NCBI RefSeq assembly: GCF_963924675.1 | Contig: NW_027077413.1 | Span: 1,116,001-1,180,000 of the forward strand | Length of the DNA stretch: 64,000 nt | Origin: Phocoena phocoena | Taxonomy: Eukaryota > Chordata > Mammalia > Artiodactyla > Phocoenidae | Direction of reading: 5' to 3' | Part shown: piece after piece, positions 36,681 through 48,915 of the stretch | How the letters are laid out: each line of letters begins with the position of its first letter | Position numbering within the stretch: the stretch's first letter is position 1 | Made by a program: the position numbers and the translations under genes | Notes under the pieces: model-generated | Seen by the model: only the letters and a program-made list of their open reading frames with translations | Told to the model about the DNA's origin: nothing | The model's database searches: none

Positions 36681-38434
36681 TTCAAAGGGTCTGCATTTAC
36701 TCACCGAAACTCACCAATGCTATCAGCCTGAAGTGTCCAGCCTTATGTCTCAACCAGCTCTGGGTGTAGATGTGGTAAATCCCGGTTGCATCACATGCCC
36801 TGAGTGAATTATTTAAGAATTGCTCTCTATTTCACTGTCTTTGTGTTTTGTTTTCAAAATTTATTTTGATAATGGGATTTCTCGAATTTTCACTGCTGCG
36901 TTTCGCCCGCTGTATACACGCTTGATTCTCTTACGGAGACATATATATCCATGGGTTTTAAGATTCTTCCTAGTCAGGTATATTCCTAGGCGTTGAATAA
37001 GTGGTGTTGGGTCCATTTCGTTGAGCAAGTAGTAGGTCTTGTCTATTACATATTTGGCTTATGGAAAGTTATCTGTGCTAATTTCAGTCTCTGGTTTTAT
37101 GCAGCACCCCAAGGCACCTTTCCCCATAAGCAAGCACTAGTTGGTTTTCTAAATTTGAGACCCTGTTCTCTTTTGTATTTCAGTTCATGTGTAGTCAAGT
37201 TTACATTCCGTGTATTAATGATATCTTATGATGTTTCTTTTTCTGTGTGACGTAGTTCACGTAGAATCACCGTACCTGCATCCACTCACTATGCCGCTAC
37301 GGGCCTGATGACACAGATTTCATTGCTGAGTGATATTGCATTGTACGTACGTGCCACAATATCTTTATCCATTTTTTGCTTTCTGGGATATTTACCTGAT
37401 ACTGTAGACAAGCTTCTTGTGAACACAGCCGTCCCAAATATTGGGGTGGCTGTCTGTTTTTGATTTTAATTTCCGTAAGCTATAGGACCATAAGTGGAAG
37501 TGCCATAGGCTGTGTTGCTTTGTTTCTTACGTGTTTCAGGAAACACCATACACTTCTCCAGGGTGGCTGCTGGCAATTTACATCCTGCCAATCAGCATAA
37601 CAAGGCTCCCTGTTCTCCATATCCTGTCCTACCTTTCTGGATTTTACACTTTTTTCAGATGGCCCTTTTGCCCGGGGGGGGGGGGGCAGTGAGATTTCAT
37701 TGTAGTGCAGATTTCCTTTACAGGCTTGCTTGGTTGGCCAAAAAGGGCGTATGCGTTTTTTCCTGAATATATTCAGGAAAAAACGCATACGCCCTTTTTG
37801 GCCAAGTGCATCATTGTCGACGTTGTGCCTCTTTTCCTATGCTTTCAGGGCAATTCCAGTCTACCCCCTGCAATCGTTTTCCTGAAATTCAGCCCCGCTT
37901 TCAAGTCCCCTTCGCAGGCTTACTTCAATATATTTTTGGAGGATAGCTGTCATTTATAACTCTGCAGGTTTGTGAAGTACAGTGCCCCTGAGCTCCTTTC
38001 TTCAACTCGCTTTCTTGTGAGCTCTGCACAAAACCGCAGGATTGCTTCAGGCCCTAATCTGTTTCCAGCAGGGCACACTGAGCCTTTGTTTAATTCCTCT
38101 TCCTGGTGGGCAATGAGCGTTACATTTGCCCGTGCAGACACCTACAGCTAGTCTCTCATTGGTTCTCCCTATTCCTGTTCATCTTGCACAGAAATGGCAA
38201 GCTGTGCCAAACAGGAGGTTAAAGGCACTGACTTTCCAAGCGGGGAGAGTGTTAGTAAAGCATCTGGAATGGTGAACCCGAGGACCAGGAAACGAAAACT
38301 GAGATGCATTTTAAATCGTTTCCCAATCACACGGTGGACGATACTCTGGGTTTCCCATGCATGTTTTAGCTGGAGGAAGAATGCCTTGAACCTGGAGAGT
38401 TGGGACCCATGGAATGGGTACCATGCAGTATGAC
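36681..38434 (+). repeat. Satellite monomer 22 (HOR type A)
   Basis: 1754 bp, joint longest unit. A markers: ttgaataagtgg, gcaagtagtagg, gtattaatgata, gagctctgcac. 13-G run near 37674–37686. Palindrome 37734–37805, perfect. Confidence 0.95.
37674..37686 (+). repeat. Expanded poly-G tract in type A monomer
   Basis: The 'gcccgggg..cagtg' tract is 13 G here and in unit 27, 11 in unit 31, 8–9 in type B units, and about 6 in D and E units. It accounts for most of the length differences between A units. It lies ~50 bp left of the palindrome and within the L1 relic. Confidence 0.85.
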
Positions 38435-40183
38435 TTCAAAGGGTCTGCATTTGCTCACCGAAACTCACCAGTGCTATCAGCCAGAAGTGTCCAGCCTTAT
38501 GTCTCAACCAGCTCTGGGTGTAGATGTGGTCAATCCCGGTTGCATCACATGCCCTGAGTGAATTATTTAAGAATTGCTCTCTATTTCACTGTCTTTGTGT
38601 TTTGTTTTCGAAATTTATTTTGATAATGGGATTTATCGGATTTTCACTGCTGCATTTCCGCCGCTGTACACACGCTTGATTCTCTTACGGAGACATATAT
38701 ATCCATGGGTTTTAAGATTCTTCCTAGTCAGGTATATTCCTAGGCGTTGAATATGTGGTGTTGGGTCCATATTGTTGAGCAAGGAGTAGGTCTTGTCTAT
38801 TACATATTTGGCTTATGGAAAGTCATCTGTGCTAATTTCAGTCTCTGGTTTTATGCAGCACCCCAAGGCACCTTTCTCCATAAGCAAGCACTAGTTGGTT
38901 TTCTAAATTTGAGACCCTGTTCTTTTTTGTAATTCAGTTCATGTGTAGTCAAGTTTACATTCCGTGTATTAGTGATATCTTATGATGTTTCTATTTCTCT
39001 GTGACGTAGTTCACGTAGAATCACCGTACCTGCATCCACTCACTATGCCGCTACGGGCCTGATGACACAGATTTCATTGCTGAGTGATATTGCATTGTAC
39101 GTACGTGCCACAACTTCTTTATCCATTTTTTGCTTTCTGGGATATTTACCTGATACTGTAGACGAGCTTCTTGTGAACACAGCCGTCCCAAATATTGGGG
39201 TGGCTGTCTGTTTTTGATTTTAATTTCCGTAAGCTATAGGACCATAAGTGGAAGTGCCATAGGCTGTGTTGCTTTGTTTCTTACGTGTTTCAGGAAACAC
39301 CATACACTTCTCCAGGGTGGCTGCTGGCAATTTACATCCTGCCAATCAGCATAACAAGGCTCCCTGTTCTCCATATCCTGTCCTACCTTTCTGGATTTTA
39401 CACTTTATTCAGATGGCCCTTTTGCCCGGGGGGGGCAGTGAGATTTCATTGTAGTGCAGATTTCCTTTACAGGCTTGCTTGGTTGGCCAAAAAGGGCGTA
39501 TGCGTTTTTTCCTGAATATATTCAGGAAAAAACGCATACGCACTATTTGGCCAAGTGCATCATTGTCGACGTTGTGCCTCTTTTCCTATGCTTTCAGGGC
39601 AATTCCAGTCTACCCCCTGCAATCGTTTACCTGAAATTCAGCCCCGCTTTCAAGTCCCCTTCTCAGGCTTACTTCAATATATTTTTGGAGGATAGCTGTC
39701 ATTTATAACTCTGCAGGTTTGTGAAGTATAGTGCCCCTGAGCTCCTTTCTTCAACTCGCTTTATTGTGAGCTGGGCACAAAACCGCAGGATTGCTTCAGG
39801 CCCTAATCTGTTTCCAGCAGGGCACACTGAGCCTTTGTTTAATTCCTCTTCCTGGTGGGCAAAGAGTGTTACATTTGCCCGTGCAGACACCTAGAGCTAG
39901 TCTCTCATTGGTTCTCCCTATTCCTGTTCATCTTGCATAGAAATGGCAAGCTGTGCCAAACAGGAGGTTAAAGGCACTGACTCTCCAAGCGGGGAGAGTG
40001 TTAGTAAAGCATCTGGAATGGTGAACCCGTGGACCAGGAAACGAAAACTGAGATGCATTTTAAATCGTTTCCCAATCACACGGTGGAGGATACTCTGGGT
40101 TTCCCATGCATGTTTTAACTGGAGGAAGAATGCCTTGAACCTGGAGAGTTGGGACCCATGGAATGGGTACCATGCAGTATGAC
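38435..40183 (+). repeat. Satellite monomer 23 (HOR type B)
   Basis: 1749 bp. B markers: agccagaagtg, ccatattgttgag, aagtcatctg, ctatttctctg. Palindrome 39483–39554 with right-arm change cgcactattt. 'gcaaagagtgtt' and 'ttgcatagaaatgg' are also B-specific. Confidence 0.95.
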
Positions 40184-41918
40184 TTCAAAGGGTCTGCATT
40201 TGCTCACCGAAACTCACCAATGCTATCAGCCTGAAGTGTCCAGCCTTATGTCTCAACCAGCTCTGGGTGTAGATGTGGTCAATCCCGGTTGCATCACATG
40301 CCCTGAGTGAATTATTTAAGAATTGCTCTCTATTTCACTGTTTTGTGCTTTGTTTTCGAAATTTATTTTGATAATGGGATTTATCGGATTTTCACTGCTG
40401 CGTTTCGGTCGCTGTACACACGCTTGATTCTCTTACGGAGACATATATATCCATGGGTTTTAAGATTCTTCCTAGTCAGGTATATTCCTAGGCGTTGAAT
40501 ATGTGGTGTTGGGTCCATTTTGTTGAGCAAGGAGTAGGTCTTGTCTATTACATATTTGGCTTATGGAAAGTTATCTGTGCTAATTTCAGTCTCTGGTTTT
40601 ATGCAGCACACCAAGGCACCTTTCTCCATAAGCAAGCACTAGTTGGTTTTCTAAATTTGAGACCCTGTTCTTTTTTGTAATTCAGTTCATGTGTAGTCAA
40701 GTTTACATTCCGTGTATTAGTGATATCTTATGATGTTTCTTTTTCTTTGTGACGTAGTTCACGTAGAATCACCGTACCTGCATCCACTCACTATGCCGCT
40801 ACGGGCCTGATGACACAGATTTCATTGCTGAGTGATATTGCATTGTACGTACGTGCCACAACTTCTTTATCCATTTTTTGCTTTCTGGGATATTTACCTG
40901 ATACTGTAGACGAGCTTCTTGTGAACACAGCCGTCCCAAATATTGGGGTGGCTGTCTGTTTTTGATTTTAATTTCCGTAAGCTATAGGACCATAAGTGGA
41001 AGTGCCATAGGCTGTGTTGCTTTGTTTGTTACGTGTTTCAGGAAACACCATACACTTCTCCAGGGTGGCTGCTGGCAATTTACATCCTGCCAATCAGCAT
41101 AACAAGGCTCCCTGTTCTCCATATCCTGTCCTTCCTTTCTGGATTTTACACTTTTTTCAGATGGCCCTTATGCCCGGGGGGCAGTGAGATTTCATTGTAG
41201 TGCAGATTTCCTTTACAGGCTTGCTTGGTTGGCCAAAAAGGGCGTATGCGTTTTTTTCAGGAAAAAACGCATACGCCCTTTTTGGCCAAATGCATCATTG
41301 TTGACGTTGTGCCTCTTTTCCTATGCTTTCAGGGCAATTCCAGTGTACCCCCTGCAATCGTTTTCCTGAAATTCTGCCCCGCTTTCAAGTCCCCTTCGCA
41401 GGCTTACTTCAATATATTTTTGGAGGATAGCTGTCATTTATAACTCTGCAGGTTTGTGAATTACAGTGCCCCTGAGCTCCTTTCTTCAACTCGCTTTCTT
41501 GTGAGCTGGGCACAAAACCGCAGGATTGCTTCAGGCCCTAATCTGTTTCCGGCAGGGCACGCTGAGCCTTTGGTTAATTCCTCTTCCTGGTGGGAAATGA
41601 GCGTTACATTTGCCCGTGCAGACACCTACAGCTAGTCTCTCATTGGTTCTCCCTATTCCTGTTCATCTTGCACAGAAATTGCAAGCTGTGCCAAACAGGA
41701 GGTTAAAGGCACTGACTCTCCAAGCGGGGAGAGTGTTAGTAAAGCATCTGGAATGGTGAACCCGAGGACCAGGATACGAAAACTGAGATGCATTTTAAAT
41801 CGTTTCCCAATCACACGGTGGACGATACTCTGGGTTTCCCATGCATGTTTTAGCTGGAGGAAGAATGCCTTGAACCTGGAGAGTTGGGACCCATGGATTG
41901 GGTACCATGCAGTATGAC
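40184..41918 (+). repeat. Satellite monomer 24 (HOR type C, palindrome deletion)
   Basis: 1735 bp. C markers: ctgttttgtgctttg, ttcggtcgctg, cagcacaccaagg, ttgttacgtg. The palindrome (41229–41289) has lost its central 11 bp. Confidence 0.95.
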
Positions 41919-43665
41919 TTCAAAGGGTCTGCATTTGCTCACCGAAACTCACCAATGCTATCAGCCTGAAGTGTCCAGCCTTATGTCTCAACCAGCTCTG
42001 GGTGTAGATGTGGTCAATCCCGGTTGCATCACATGCCCTGAGTGAATTATTTAAGAATTGCTCTCTATTTCACTGTGTTTGTGTTTTGTTTTCGAAATTT
42101 ATTTTGATAATGGGATTTATCGGATTTTCACTGCTGCGTTTATGCCGCTGTACACACGCTTGATTCTCTTACGGAGACATATAAATCCATGGGTTTTAAG
42201 ATTCTTCCTAGTCAGGTATATTCCTAGGCGTTGAATATGTGGTGTTGAGTCCATTTCGTTGAGCAAGGAGTAGGTCTTGTCTATTACATATTTGGCTTAT
42301 GGAATGTTATCTGTGCTAATTTCAGTCTCTGGTTTTATGCAGCACCCCAAGGCACCTTTCCCCATAAGCAAGCACTAGTTGGTTTTCTAAATTTGTGACC
42401 CTGTTCTGTTTTGTAATTCAGTTCATGTGTAGTCAAGTTTACATTCCGTGTATTAGTGATATCTTATGATGTTTCTTTTTCTGTGTGACGTAGTTCACGT
42501 AGAATCACCGTACCTGCATCCACTCACTATGCCGCTACGGGCCTGATGACACAGATTTCATTGCTGAGTGATACTGCATTGCACGTACATGCCACAACTT
42601 CTTTATCCATTTTTTGCTTTCTGGGATATTTACCTGGTACTGTAGACGAGCTTCTTGGGAACACAGCCATCCCAAACTTTGGGGTGGCTCTCTGTTTTTG
42701 ATTTTAATTTCCCTAAGGAATAGGACCATAAGTGCAATTGCCATAGGCTGTGTTGCTTTATTTCTTACGTGTTTCAGGAAACACCATACACTTCTCCAGG
42801 GTGGCTGTTGGCAATTTACATCCTGCCAATCAGCATAACAAGGCTCCCTGTTCTCCATATCCTGTCCTACCTTTCTGGATTTCACAATTTGTTCAGATGG
42901 CCCTCTTGCCCGGGGGGCAGTGAGACTTCATTGTAATGCAGATTTCCTTTACAGGCTTGCTTGGTTGGCCAAAAAGGGCGTATGCGATTTTTCCTGAATA
43001 TATTCAGGAAAAAACGCATACGCCGTTTTTGGCCAAGTGCATCATTGTCGACGTTGTGCCTCTTTTCCTATGCTTTCAGGGCAATTCCAGTGTACCCCCT
43101 GCAATCGTTTTCCTGAAATTCTGCCCCGCTTTCAAGTCCCCTTCGCAGGCTTACTTCAATATATTTTTGGAGGATAGCTGTCATTTATAACTCTGCAGGT
43201 TTGTGAATTACAGTGCCCCTGAGCTCCTTTCTTCAACTCGCTTTCTTGTGAGCTGGGCACAAAACCGCAGGATTGCTTCAGGCCCTAATCTGTTTCCGGC
43301 AGGGCACGCTGAGCCTTTGGTTAATTCCTCTTCCTGGTGGGAAATGAGCGTTACATTTGCCCGTGCAGACACCTACAGCTAGTCTCTCATTGGTTCTCCC
43401 TATTCCTGTTCATCTTGCACAGAAATTGCAAGCTGTGCCAAACAGGAGGTTAAAGGCACTGACTCTCCAAGCGGGGAGAGTGTTAGTAAAGCATCTGGAA
43501 TGGTGAACCCGAGGACCAGGATACGAAAACTGAGATGCATTTTAAATCGTTTCCCAATCACACGGTGGACGATACTCTGGGTTTCCCATGCATGTTTTAG
43601 CTGGAGGAAGAATGCCTTGAACCTGGAGAGTTGGGACCCATGGATTGGGTACCATGCAGTATGAC
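41919..43665 (+). repeat. Satellite monomer 25 (HOR type D with C-like 3' part)
   Basis: 1747 bp. D markers run through the palindrome (42965–43036; gcgattttt, cgccgttttt). From 43091 it carries C-type markers (agtgtaccccc, ccggcagggcacg, ggattgggtacc) where D units 29 and 34 have gtctgccacctg. ORF2 relic open on minus over 42535–42885. Confidence 0.94.
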
Positions 43666-45412
43666 TTCAAAGGGTCTGCATTTGCTCACCAAAACTCACC
43701 AATGCTATCAGCCTGAAGTGTCCAGCCTTATGTCTCAACCAGCTCTGGGTGTAGATGTGGTCAATCCCGGTTGCATCACATGCCCTGAGTGAATTATTTA
43801 AGAATTGCTCTCTATTTCACTGTCTTTGTGTTTTGTTTTCGAAATTTATTTTGATAATGGGATTTATCGGATTTTCACTGCTGCGTATCGGCCGCTGTAC
43901 ACACGCTTGATTCTCTTACGGAGACATATATATCCATGGGTTTTAAGATTCTTCCTAGTCAGTTATATTCCTAGGCGTTGAATATGTGGTGTTGAGTCCA
44001 TTTCGTTGAGCAACGAGTAGGTCTTGTCTATTACATATTTGGCTTATGGAATGTTATCTGTGCTAATTTCAGTCTCTGGTTTTATGCAGAACCCCAAGGC
44101 ACCTTTCCCCATAAACAAGCACTAGTTGGTTTTCTAAATTTGAGACCCTGTTCTGTTTTGTAATTCAGTTCATGTGTAGTCAAGTTTACATTCCGTGTAT
44201 TAGTGATATCTTATGATGTTTCTATTTCTCTGTGACGTAGTTCACGTAGAATCACCGTACCTGCATCCACTCACTATGCCGCTACGGGCCTGATGACACA
44301 GATTTCATTGCTGAGTGATATTGCATTGCACGTACGTGCCACAACTTCTTTATCCATTTTTTGCTTTCTGGGATATTTACCTGGTACTGTAGACGAGCTA
44401 TTTGGGAACACAGCCGTCCCAAATATTGGGGTGGCTGTCTGTTTTTGATTTTAATTTTCGTAAGCTATAGGACCATAAGTGGAAGTGCCATAGGCTGTGT
44501 TGCTTGGTTTCTTACGTGTTTCAGGAAACACCATACACTTCTCCAGGGTGGCTGCTGGCAATTTACATCCTGCCAATCAGCATAACAAGGCTCCCTGTTC
44601 TCCATATCCTGTCCTACCTTTCTGGATTTTACACTTTTTTCAGATGGCCCTCTTGCCCGGGGGGCAGTGAGACTTCATTGTAGTGCACATTTCCTTTACA
44701 GGCTTGCTTGGTTGGCCAAAAAGGGTGTATGCGTGTTTTCCTGAATATATTCAGGAAAAAACGCTTGCGCCCTTTTTGGCCAAGTGCATCATTGTCGACG
44801 TTGTGCCTCTTTTCCTATGCTTTCAGGGCAATTCCAGTCTACCCCCTGCAATCGTTTTCCTGAAATTCTGCCCCGCTTTCAAGTCCCCTTCGCAGGCTTA
44901 CTTCAATATATTTTTGGAGGATAGCTGTCATTTATAACTCTGCAGGTTTGTGAATTACAGTGCCCCTGAGCTCCTTTCTTCAACTCGCTTTCTTGTGAGC
45001 TGGGCACAAAACCGCAGGATTGCTTCAGGCCCTAATCTGTTTCCACCAGGGCACACTGAGCCTTTGTTTAATTCCTCTTCCTGGTAGGAAATGAGCGTTA
45101 CATTTGCCCGTGCAGACACCTATAGCTAGTCTGTCATTGGTTCTCCCTATTCCTGTTAATCTTGCACAGAAATTGCAAGCTGTGCCAAAAAGGAGGTTAA
45201 AGGCACTGACTCTCCAAGCAGGGAGAATGTTAGTAAAGCATCTGGAATGGTGAACCCGAGGACCAGGATACGAAAGCTGAGGTGCATTTTAAATCATTTC
45301 CCAATCACACGGTGGACCGTACTGTGGGTTTCCCATGCATGTTTTAGCTGGAGGAAGAATCCCTTGAACCTGGAGAGTTGGGACCCATGGAATGGGTACC
45401 ATGCAGTATGAC
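43666..45412 (+). repeat. Satellite monomer 26 (HOR type E)
   Basis: 1747 bp. E markers: gcaacgagtagg, gcagaacccc, cataaacaagc, gagctatttggg, attttcgtaagc. Mosaic: alpha-like up to gggaacac, beta-like from aaatattgggg (junction about 44406–44423). Palindrome 44712–44783, imperfect (gcgtgtttt; cgcttgcgc). Confidence 0.94.
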
Positions 45413-47166
45413 TTCAAAGGGTCTGCATTTACTCACCGAAACTCACCAATGCTATCAGCCTGAAGTGTCCAGCCTTATGTCTCAACCAGCTCTGGGTGTA
45501 GATGTGGTAAATCCCGGTTGCATCACATGCCCTGAGTGAATTATTTAAGAATTGCTCTCTATTTCACTGTCTTTGTGTTTTGTTTTCAAAATTTATTTTG
45601 ATAATGGGATTTCTCGAATTTTCACTGCTGCGTTTCGCCCGCTGTATACACGATTGATTCTCTTACGGAGACATATATATCCATGGGTTTTAAGATTCTT
45701 CCTAGTCAGGTATATTCCTAGGCGTTGAATAAGTGGTGTTGGGTCCATTTCGTTGAGCAAGTAGTAGGTCTTGTCTATTACATATTTGGCTTATGGAAAG
45801 TTATCTGTGCTAATTTCAGTCTCTGGTTTTATGCAGCACCCCAAGGCACCTTTCCCCATAAGCAAGCACTAGTTGGTTTTCTAAATTTGAGACCCTGTTC
45901 TCTTTTGTATTTCAGTTCATGTGTAGTCAAGTTTACATTCCGTGTATTAATGATATCTTATGATGTTTCTTTTTCTGTGTGACGTAGTTCACGTAGAATC
46001 ACCGTACCTGCATCCACTCACTATGCCGCTACGGGCCTGATGACACAGATTTCATTGCTGAGTGATATTGCATTGTACGTACGTGCCACAACATCTTTAT
46101 CCATTTTTTGCTTTCTGGGATATTTACCTGATACTGTAGACGAGCTTCTTGTGAACACAGCCGTCCCAAATATTGGGGTGGCTGTCTGTTTTTGATTTTA
46201 ATTTCCGTAAGCTATAGGACCATAAGTGGAAGTGCCATAGGCTGTGTTGCTTTGTTTCTTACGTGTTTCAGGAAACACCATACACTTCTCCAGGGTGGCT
46301 GCTGGCAATTTACATCCTGCCAATCAGCATAACAAGGCTCCCTGTTCTCCATATCCTGTCCTACCTTTCTGGATTTTACACTTTTTTCAGATGGCCCTTT
46401 TGCCCGGGGGGGGGGGGGCAGTGAGATTTCATTGTAGTGCAGATTTCCTTTACAGGCTTGCTTGGTTGGCCAAAAAGGGCGTATGCGTTTTTTCCTGAAT
46501 ATATTCAGGAAAAAACGCATACGCCCTTTTTGGCCAAGTGCATCATTGTCGACGTTGTGCCTCTTTTCCTATGCTTTCAGGGCAATTCCAGTCTACCCCC
46601 TGCAATCGTTTTCCTGAAATTCAGCCCCGCTTTCAAGTCCCCTTCGCAGGCTTACTTCAATATATTTTTGGAGGATAGCTGTCATTTATAACTCTGCAGG
46701 TTTGTGAAGTACAGTGCCCCTGAGCTCCTTTCTTCAACTCGCTTTCTTGTGAGCTCTGCACAAAACCGCAGGATTGCTTCAGGCCCTAATCTGTTTCCAG
46801 CAGGGCACACTGAGCCTTTGTTTAATTCCTCTTCCTGGTGGGCAATGAGCGTTACATTTGCCCGTGCAGACACCTACAGCTAGTCTCTCATTGGTTCTCC
46901 CTATTCCTGTTCATCTTGCACAGAAATGGCAAGCTGTGCCAAACAGGAGGTTAAAGGCACTGACTTTCCAAGCGGGGAGAGTGTTAGTAAAGCATCTGGA
47001 ATGGTGAACCCGAGGACCAGGAAACGAAAACTGAGATGCATTTTAAATCGTTTCCCAATCACACGGTGGACGATACTCTGGGTTTCCCATGCATGTTTTA
47101 GCTGGAGGAAGAATGCCTTGAACCTGGAGAGTTGGGACCCATGGAATGGGTACCATGCAGTATGAC
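45413..47166 (+). repeat. Satellite monomer 27 (HOR type A)
   Basis: 1754 bp. Differs from unit 22 at only a few visible sites, e.g. cacgattgatt, shared with unit 31 but not 22 or 36. 13-G run. Palindrome 46466–46537, perfect. Confidence 0.95.
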
Positions 47167-48915
47167 TTCAAAGGGTCTGCATTTGCTCACCGAAACTCAC
47201 CAGTGCTATCAGCCAGAAGTGTCCAGCCTTATGTCTCAACCAGCTCTGGGTGTAGATGTGGTCAATCCCGGTTGCATCACATGCCCTGAGTGAATTATTT
47301 AAGAATTGCTCTCTATTTCACTGTCTTTGTGTTTTGTTTTCGAAATTTATTTTGATAATGGGATTTATCGGATTTTCACTGCTGCATTTCCGCCGCTGTA
47401 AACACGCTTGATTCTCTTACGGAGACATATATATCCATGGGTTTTAAGATTCTTCCTAGTCAGGTATATTCCTAGGCGTTGAATATGTGGTGTTGGGTCC
47501 ATATTGTTGAGCAAGGAGTAGGTCTTGTCTATTACATATTTGGCTTATGGAAAGTCATCTGTGCTAATTTCAGTCTCTGGTTTTATGCAGCACCCCAAGG
47601 CACCTTTCTCCATAAGCAAGCACTAGTTGGTTTTCTAAATTTGAGACCCTGTTCTTTTTTGTAATTCAGTTCATGTGTAGTCAAGTTTACATTCCGTGTA
47701 TTAGTGATATCTTATGATGTTTCTATTTCTCTGTGACGTAGTTCACGTAGAATCACCGTACCTGCATCCACTCACTATGCCGCTACGGGCCTGATGACAC
47801 AGATTTCATTGCTGAGTGATATTGCATTGTACGTACGTGCCACAACTTCTTTATCCATTTTTTGCTTTCTGGGATATTTACCTGATACTGTAGACGAGCT
47901 TCTTGTGAACACAGCCGTCCCAAATATTGGGGTGGCTGTCTGTTTTTGATTTTAATTTCCGTAAGCTATAGGACCATAAGTGGAAGTGCCATAGGCTGTG
48001 TTGCTTTGTTTCTTACGTGTTTCAGGAAACACCATACACTTCTCCAGGGTGGCTGCTGGCAATTTACATCCTGCCAATCAGCATAACAAGGCTCCCTGTT
48101 CTCCATATCCTGTCCTACCTTTCTGGATTTTACACTTTATTCAGATGGCCCTTTTGCCCGGGGGGGGCAGTGAGATTTCATTGTAGTGCAGATTTCCTTT
48201 ACAGGCTTGCTTGGTTGGCCAAAAAGGGCGTATGCGTTTTTTCCTGAATATATTCAGGAAAAAACGCATACGCACTATTTGGCCAAGTGCATCATTGTCG
48301 ACGTTGTGCCTCTTTTCCTATGCTTTCAGGGCAATTCCAGTCTACCCCCTGCAATCGTTTACCTGAAATTCAGCCCCGCTTTCAAGTCCCCTTCTCAGGC
48401 TTACTTCAATATATTTTTGGAGGATAGCTGTCATTTATAACTCTGCAGGTTTGTGAAGTATAGTGCCCCTGAGCTCCTTTCTTCAACTCGCTTTATTGTG
48501 AGCTGGGCACAAAACCGCAGGATTGCTTCAGGCCCTAATCTGTTTCCAGCAGGGCACACTGAGCCTTTGTTTAATTCCTCTTCCTGGTGGGCAAAGAGTG
48601 TTACATTTGCCCGTGCAGACACCTAGAGCTAGTCTCTCATTGGTTCTCCCTATTCCTGTTCATCTTGCATAGAAATGGCAAGCTGTGCCAAACAGGAGGT
48701 TAAAGGCACTGACTCTCCAAGCGGGGAGAGTGTTAGTAAAGCATCTGGAATGGTGAACCCGTGGACCAGGAAACGAAAACTGAGATGCATTTTAAATCGT
48801 TTCCCAATCACACGGTGGAGGATACTCTGGGTTTCCCATGCATGTTTTAACTGGAGGAAGAATGCCTTGAACCTGGAGAGTTGGGACCCATGGAATGGGT
48901 ACCATGCAGTATGAC
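47167..48915 (+). repeat. Satellite monomer 28 (HOR type B)
   Basis: 1749 bp. Almost identical to unit 23; I saw gtaaacacg in place of gtacacacg near 47400. Palindrome 48215–48286 with the B right-arm change. Confidence 0.95.

Larger units (their letters stand above)
36681..45412 (+). repeat. Higher-order repeat copy 1, five monomers A-B-C-D-E (8732 bp)
   Basis: Units 22–26. Each monomer matches its counterpart in 52409–61139 far better than it matches its neighbours, the defining property of a higher-order repeat. The exception is a tract in D/E (about 43091–43740) where this copy carries C-type sequence. Confidence 0.93.
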
